Source: Paenibacillus sp. JDR-2 (lineage in GTDB: Bacteria; Bacillota; Bacilli; Paenibacillales; Paenibacillaceae). Taken from it: 64,000 nt of DNA. Both the position numbers and the translations under genes were made by a program. Where the stretch lies: assembly GCF_000023585.1 (NCBI RefSeq), contig NC_012914.1, positions 520,001 through 584,000 of the forward strand, written 5' to 3'. Below, one piece after another: positions 59,351 through 64,000 of this stretch (the first letter of the stretch is position 1; each line of letters opens with the position of its first letter). Under the pieces are notes generated by a model that saw only the letters and a list, made by a program, of their open reading frames with translations, did not search any database and was not told the DNA's origin.

Positions 59351-59452
59351 CGGCACGGCTGAAAAGACGGCTCATGCGGTCAAAGCAAAAACCATCAAGA
59401 ACCGCCTATCTAGGCTGTTTGCAGGATACTTTTTTTCAGGAGGGACTAATCA

Positions 59453-61870
59453 ATGTCGATGAATCGAACGGGTACGGTGAGGCGCGCGGCCGTCATTGGC
59501 TCCGGCGTTATGGGCGCGGGAATTGCCGCGCATCTGGCGAATGCCGGCATGCGCGTGCTGCTGCTCGATGTCGTGCCGCAGGCTTTGCTTCCGGAGGAGG
59601 AAAAACGCGGGCTGACGCTGGCTTCCCCGCAGGTGCGCAGCCGCCTTGCGCAAGCTGCCGTTGCCCGTATGGCGAAGGCGCAGCCTGCTCCGCTGTATGA
59701 GCCGTCTTTTGCCGGGCGGATTACGGCTGGTAATCTCGAGGATCATCTGGCGGGATTATCCGAGGTGGATTGGATTGTGGAGGCGGTTGTCGAGCGGCTG
59801 GACGTAAAGCGAAGCCTGTTCGAGCGGGTGGAGAGCGTGTGGAAGCCGGGAACGATTGTGTCCTCCAATACATCGGGCTTATCGGTAGCCGAGATGGTGG
59901 AGGGCAGGAGCGATGCGTTCCGGCAGCATTTTGCGGTGACGCATTTTTTCAACCCTCCGCGTTATATGAAGCTGGTTGAGGTAGTGCCGACGAGCGATAC
60001 GGCTCCCGAGGTTACGGCACTATTGACCGCGTTATGCGAGGAACGGCTTGGCAAAGGCGTTGTTGTGGCGAAGGATACGCCTAACTTTATCGCCAACCGG
60101 ATCGGCACATACGGCATGCTGGTGACGCTGGAGGAGGGTCTGAGGTTTGGGCTTACGGTGGAGGAAGCGGATGCGCTGACGGGTCCTGCGATGGGGCGGC
60201 CCAAGACGGCAACGTTCCGGATGCTGGATCTTGTCGGCCTCGATACGCTGCTTCACGTCGTCGACAACGTCCGGGAGAAAAGCACGGATGCGGCTGAACG
60301 CGAGACGTTTGCAAGGCCTCCGCTTTTGGGGCAGCTGGTGGCATCGGGCCGGCTGGGCGAAAAGAGCGGGGGCGGCTTTTACCGGAAAATCAGGGGGCAG
60401 AAGGGCGGCAGCGAGATCGAATCGCTTGATTTGGAATCGCTTGCTTACCGGCCGCGGAGCTCGGTAAAGGGACCAATCATCGATGCGGCCAAGGCGGCAA
60501 AAGGCACGGGCGCAAAGGTCCGGGCGCTTATCGGCACGGATCCGAAACATAAATATGCCCAGTTCGCCTGGCAGACGGTTAAGCGCACGCTTCTTTATTC
60601 GGCAGCCCTGGCTGGCGTTATCGCCGATTCCATCACGGATATCGATAAAGCGATGAAATGGGGCTTCAGCTGGGAGCTTGGGCCGTTCGAGCTGTGGGAT
60701 GCGCTTGGATTAGAGAAGTCCGTAGCCCGGATGAAGGCCGAAGGCGACGCGGTGCCGGAATGGGTACTGGCGTGGATTGCGGAAGGGAACGGAAGTTTTT
60801 ATAAGGTACAGGAGGGCAGACGGTCCGTGTACGCCGGCGGGGGCGGAGGGTATGCGGCCGAAGAGCCGTCACCGGATGAGATCTCGCTTGCTGCTCTGAA
60901 GGAAGCCGGCAGGGCGGTGCTGCGCACCTCGGACGCCAGCCTTATCGATCTTGGAGACGATGTGGTCTGCCTCGAATTCCATTCGCAGAACAACGCCATC
61001 GGCGGCGAGATTCTGACGGCTATCCGGCGGACGGCCGAGGAGGTTAGCAAGAACTGGCGCGGGCTTGTTATCGCGAACGACGGACGCAACTTCTGCGTAG
61101 GCGCAAATCTGCTGCTTCTTTTGATGGAGGCGCAAAACGGCGAATGGGATGAAGTCGAGGACATCATCCGGATGTTCCAGAGCAGCATGCTGTCTATCAA
61201 AAAATTAGACCGTCCCGTCGTTGCCGCGCCTCACCGGATGACGCTTGGCGGAGGCGTCGAAGCTTGCCTGCCTGCCGACCAGATCATTTTCTCGCCGGAG
61301 ACGTACTTCGGTCTCGTCGAGACCGGGGTTGGCCTGATCCCGGCGGGCGGCGGTTCGAAAGAAGCTGCCGTTATGGCTGCGGCAAGGGCGGGAGGCGGCG
61401 AAATCCAGCCGCATTTGAACGCCTTGTTCGAGACGGTTGCGATGGCCAAAACGTCTACCAGCGGCTTTGATGTTGGCCGCATCGGGCTGAAGCGCCCGCA
61501 GGACCGCGTTATTATGCGGCAGGACGCGCGGATTGCCGAAGCGAAGCGGGCGGTGCTTGAGCTGGATCGGGCGGGCTATACGCCGCAGCCCGAGGCTCGC
61601 GTCCGCGTGGCTGGCCGCGAGGGCAAAGCCGTGCTTCGCATGGGCGTGCACAGTCTGCTGCTGGGCGGGCAGATCAGCAAGCATGACGCGCTGATTGGCA
61701 ATAAGCTCGCGCATGTGATGGCCGGCGGCGATGCCGCGCCGGGAGCGGAGGTAAGCGAGCAGTATCTGCTCGACCTGGAATGCGAAGCCTTCCTCAGCCT
61801 CTGCGGCGAACGCAAAACGCAGGATCGCATGAGCCACATGCTCTCCACGGGCAAGCCGCTGCGGAATTAG
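59453..61870 (+). CDS. fadN: 3-hydroxyacyl-CoA dehydrogenase / enoyl-CoA hydratase (FadN)
   Basis: An 805-residue two-activity enzyme of the beta-oxidation cycle. The N-terminal NAD domain has AVIGSGVMGAGIAAHLANAGMRVLLLD, then FFNPPRYMKLVEVVPT and the dehydrogenase C-domain NRIGTYGMLVTLEEGL. A crotonase domain lies in the C-terminal half (WRGLVIANDGRNFCVGANL, APHRMTLGGGVEACLPADQIIFSPETYFGLVETGVGLIPAGGG) with the oxyanion GGG and catalytic Glu. This order, dehydrogenase first, is the Bacillus FadN type, opposite to E. coli FadB. AGGAGGG precedes the ATG. It follows fadF by 102 bases. Confidence 0.95.
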   Translation: MSMNRTGTVRRAAVIGSGVMGAGIAAHLANAGMRVLLLDVVPQALLPEEEKRGLTLASPQVRSRLAQAAVARMAKAQPAPLYEPSFAGRITAGNLEDHLAGLSEVDWIVEAVVERLDVKRSLFERVESVWKPGTIVSSNTSGLSVAEMVEGRSDAFRQHFAVTHFFNPPRYMKLVEVVPTSDTAPEVTALLTALCEERLGKGVVVAKDTPNFIANRIGTYGMLVTLEEGLRFGLTVEEADALTGPAMGRPKTATFRMLDLVGLDTLLHVVDNVREKSTDAAERETFARPPLLGQLVASGRLGEKSGGGFYRKIRGQKGGSEIESLDLESLAYRPRSSVKGPIIDAAKAAKGTGAKVRALIGTDPKHKYAQFAWQTVKRTLLYSAALAGVIADSITDIDKAMKWGFSWELGPFELWDALGLEKSVARMKAEGDAVPEWVLAWIAEGNGSFYKVQEGRRSVYAGGGGGYAAEEPSPDEISLAALKEAGRAVLRTSDASLIDLGDDVVCLEFHSQNNAIGGEILTAIRRTAEEVSKNWRGLVIANDGRNFCVGANLLLLLMEAQNGEWDEVEDIIRMFQSSMLSIKKLDRPVVAAPHRMTLGGGVEACLPADQIIFSPETYFGLVETGVGLIPAGGGSKEAAVMAAARAGGGEIQPHLNALFETVAMAKTSTSGFDVGRIGLKRPQDRVIMRQDARIAEAKRAVLELDRAGYTPQPEARVRVAGREGKAVLRMGVHSLLLGGQISKHDALIGNKLAHVMAGGDAAPGAEVSEQYLLDLECEAFLSLCGERKTQDRMSHMLSTGKPLRN

Positions 61871-62050
61871 GATGAAGCAGGGCCAGCTCGTTCGAGGCCG
61901 GTCGGCGGGGACTGCGTGATTAGCTGTCTATGGTGCTAGGCGCTAGGGTGCTTCACGGGGGCTCCGTGCAATCCGGGTAACACAAACTCTCGCTCAGAAT
62001 GGATTCCATCCAACCTAATGACGCATTATCGACCAGTAACTAACTCTACG

Positions 62051-62068
62051 TTGGATTACATCCAACAA
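62051..62068. repeat. Short palindrome GTTGGATTACATCCAAC
   Basis: A perfect 7-bp inverted repeat around three bases, related to partial copies near 1445 and 1492. Confidence 0.4.
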
Positions 62069-62201
62069 AATCGGCGCAATGCCTGCGTGTAGCTCAACTG
62101 CAACGAAATTGACTGTAGAAGCTCTAACGTAAATCGTTATGAGGCGCGAATTGTTTGCGTTCTGTTGGAGGAAATTCACTGTAAGATGCTGCGCTTAAGC
62201 C

Positions 62202-62526
62202 GTTAGGGCCTTTTAGGGGCCTTAACGTTAAACGAACTTGCAATATGAAGCGCATTAAGGTCCCTAAAGGGCTTTAGTACTCAGATTTCAGGTGGAAAAC
62301 GTTGCGTATCGTGTTGATTTCATAAGGTTAGGGTCCCTAATGGGCCTTAACCACCCTACGAGATGTCGATTGAGGCCGGATAAGATCCCTAAAGGGCCTT
62401 AACGTCGAAGCAAGTCCAGAAGCTACTCGAAAACAAGGGTTGAGCAGCAAATAAGGCCCTCCGAGGGTCTTATCTGCCACGTTCACCGGGAGACGGAGTG
62501 CGATAAGACCCCCGCGGGGTCTTATC
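62202..62526. repeat. Array of six ~25-bp palindromes between fadN and fadA
   Basis: Copies start at 62202, 62254, 62327, 62379, 62449 and 62502. Arms range from GTTAGGGCC/GGCCTTAAC to GATAAGACCCC/GGGGTCTTATC, so both arm classes of the etf array are present and spacing again alternates about 52 and 73 bases. The last copy lies about 80 bases before the fadA start. The remainder of the 736-base gap has no gene. Confidence 0.9.
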
Positions 62527-62606
62527 GCACTCGCGAGCAAGCACTGCAACAAAGGCGCCGCCTGCGCGATGAGGTGCGGGCGGCGCCAAAAAGAAGGAGG
62601 CGCTTT

Positions 62607-63818
62607 ATGGGAGCAGCGGGCAAATTTGCGGACCATGACCGCGATGCCGTTATCGTATCCGCGGTACGAACCGCGGTGGGCAAGGCGAAGAAGGGAAGTC
62701 TCGCGGAGACGAGGGCAGAGGACCTTGGACGGGCCGTGTTGACCGCGGCTGTTGGCCGGGTTCCGGGGCTTGATGCGGTTGACGTCGAGGATGTCATTAT
62801 CGGCTGTGCCATGCCGGAGGGCGAGCAAGGGCTGAATATGGCGCGGATTATTTCGCTCTATTCGGGCTTCCCGGTTACAACGCCGGCCGTCACGATTAAC
62901 CGGTTCTGCGCTTCGGGTCTGCAGGCGATCGCTTACGCGGCTGAACGCATACGTCTCGGCGATGCCGACATCCTCGTCGCAGGCGGCGTGGAAAGCATGA
63001 GCCATGTGCCGATGACCGGCTTTAAGCTGGCTCCGCATCCGGGCATTGTGGATGCTATGCCGGAGGTGTACATGGGCATGGGTCACACCGCCGAGGAAGT
63101 GGCACGCCGCTATAACGTTACCCGCGCGGCGCAGGATGCGTTTGCCGCGTCCAGCCATCGCAAAGCGGCGGCTGCGATTCAGGAAGGCCGCTTCAAAGAC
63201 GAGATCGTGCCGGTGACGGCAACGAGGTCCGATGTGAACGAATACGGCCGGCCGGTGGAGCGGACCTTCACCTTCGACACCGATGAAGGCGTGCGCGCGG
63301 ATACGACGCCGGAGACGCTTGCGCCGCTGAAGCCGTCTTTTGCCCGGGAAGGTACGGTTACGGCCGGCAACTCCTCGCAGATGAGCGACGGCGCGGCCGC
63401 GGTTGTTGTGATGAGCCGCGCCAAGGCGAAGGAGCTTGGGCTGACGCCTCTTGCCGCATTCCGTACCTACCGGGTTGCAGGAGTAGCGCCGAAAGTGATG
63501 GGCATTGGACCTATCGAGGCTATTCCAAAAGCGCTTAAAGCCGCTAACCTAACGGTTGGCGATATTGATGTTTTAGAGCTGAATGAGGCTTTTGCCGCCC
63601 AATGCGTGCCGATTATCGAGCAGCTTGGCATCGACCCTGAACGCGTGAACGTAAACGGCGGGGCGATTGCGCTTGGCCATCCGCTTGGCTGTACGGGGAC
63701 GAAGCTGTCGGTATCGCTTATTCACGAATTGAAAAGGCGCGGCGGAGGAATCGGAGTAGTCACGATGTGTGTCGGCGGAGGTATGGGAGCCGCAGGGGTG
63801 TTTGAGGTATACGCGTAG
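62607..63818 (+). CDS. fadA: Acetyl-CoA C-acyltransferase (3-ketoacyl-CoA thiolase, FadA)
   Basis: A 403-residue thiolase ending each beta-oxidation round by cleaving 3-ketoacyl-CoA to acetyl-CoA. It has [19 protein letters not shown], the nucleophilic Cys in [34 protein letters not shown], the His in [20 protein letters not shown] and the second Cys in [17 protein letters not shown]. The ATG at 62607 follows AAGGAGG; the frame upstream to 62574 is spurious. fadE follows after 54 bases. Confidence 0.95.
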   Translation: MGAAGKFADHDRDAVIVSAVRTAVGKAKKGSLAETRAEDLGRAVLTAAVGRVPGLDAVDVEDVIIGCAMPEGEQGLNMARIISLYSGFPVTTPAVTINRFCASGLQAIAYAAERIRLGDADILVAGGVESMSHVPMTGFKLAPHPGIVDAMPEVYMGMGHTAEEVARRYNVTRAAQDAFAASSHRKAAAAIQEGRFKDEIVPVTATRSDVNEYGRPVERTFTFDTDEGVRADTTPETLAPLKPSFAREGTVTAGNSSQMSDGAAAVVVMSRAKAKELGLTPLAAFRTYRVAGVAPKVMGIGPIEAIPKALKAANLTVGDIDVLELNEAFAAQCVPIIEQLGIDPERVNVNGGAIALGHPLGCTGTKLSVSLIHELKRRGGGIGVVTMCVGGGMGAAGVFEVYA

Positions 63819-63872
63819 CACAGCGCGCAAGTGGAGGAAGCAGGAAGGCAAGAGGGAAAGGGGACGTAAAGC

Positions 63873-64000
63873 ATGGGGGAAAACATTCGGTTTGGCGGTC
63901 GTTTCGTAATCGAGGATGCTCTGCCGTCCGCGACGGTGACGCCGGAAGACTTCAACGAAGAGCAGAGGATGATGGCGGATGCGGCGCGGCAGTTTGTGGA
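63873..64000 (+). CDS. fadE: Acyl-CoA dehydrogenase (FadE), N-terminal fragment cut by the window edge
   Basis: Forty-two codons are visible, MGENIRFGGRFVIEDALPSA then VTPEDFNEEQRMMADAARQFV. The GGxFxIED...TPEDFxEEx pattern is the start of Bacillus FadE. The enzyme oxidises acyl-CoA to enoyl-CoA and gives its electrons to ETF. Its place after fadA matches the Bacillus fadNAE order. AAAGGGGA precedes the ATG by 8 bases. Confidence 0.85.
   Translation, partial: MGENIRFGGRFVIEDALPSATVTPEDFNEEQRMMADAARQFV

Overview
The window looks like chromosomal DNA of a spore-forming member of the Paenibacillaceae, most likely Paenibacillus or a close relative. This rests on moderate GC content, strong AGGAGG-type ribosome binding sites with many GTG and TTG starts, a Spo0M homologue, LplB/LplC-type sugar transport, a UgtP-type glycolipid synthase and fatty-acid oxidation genes matching the fadF/fadN/fadA/fadE set known from Bacillus. 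It is ordinary housekeeping and accessory chromosome, with no prophage, insertion sequence or CRISPR locus that I can see. The noncoding DNA, in contrast, is unusually rich in repeats and hairpins.

Layout. 1-9.6 kb: a truncated SulP transporter, a DUF7002-like protein, an aldose epimerase, a membrane-anchored PrsA-like foldase, then a c-di-GMP pair (MHYT-GGDEF-EAL plus membrane HD-GYP) and an aldo/keto reductase. 9.6-11.6 kb: a GrpB protein between hairpin-rich and repeat-rich DNA. 11.6-19.4 kb: a signalling block with a large hybrid histidine kinase, an OmpR-type regulator, a GGDEF-EAL protein whose catalytic residues are eroded, two small proteins and a Ser/Thr kinase. A direct repeat CTAACA-N5-CTAACA recurs three times in this block. 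19.4-25.2 kb: a tRNA-Thr, three near-identical small Sm-like proteins, Cu/Zn SOD, a holin-like protein, a tyrosinase-like gene that runs antisense into a NUDIX gene, MscL and Spo0M. 25.4-34.3 kb: an aromatic-acid-exporter-like protein, a 62/124-bp tandem array, small proteins, a TVP38/VTT protein, an MFS transporter, UgtP, a second aldo/keto reductase, threonine deaminase and a YpmS-like protein.

34.3-46.4 kb is a glycan-use locus: two paralogous LacI regulators flank a 4-copy 268-bp tandem repeat, followed by two ABC permeases, a lipoprotein binding protein, a GH2 enzyme and two GH30 enzymes (one lipoprotein, one cytoplasmic). A palindromic operator overlaps the -35 box of the second LacI gene, and a related site precedes the permeases. 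46.4-53.5 kb: an SDR divergent from an AraC regulator, an iron-responsive operon (consensus Fur box over a sigma-A promoter, small protein, beta-propeller-like protein, flavodoxin, nuclease-dead Cas4/AddB-like Fe-S protein), another AraC regulator and an SRAP protein that has lost its catalytic residues.

53.5-64 kb is a fatty-acid beta-oxidation locus: etfB and etfA on the minus strand, and fadF, fadN, fadA and the start of fadE on the plus strand. Eighteen copies of a ~25-bp palindrome lie only in the two large gaps of this locus, 12 between etfB and etfA and 6 between fadN and fadA. These arrays, three covarying hairpin elements (9.6, 11.4 and 27.4 kb) and a second two-copy structured element (3.5 and 57.0 kb) are the best candidates for undescribed biology.
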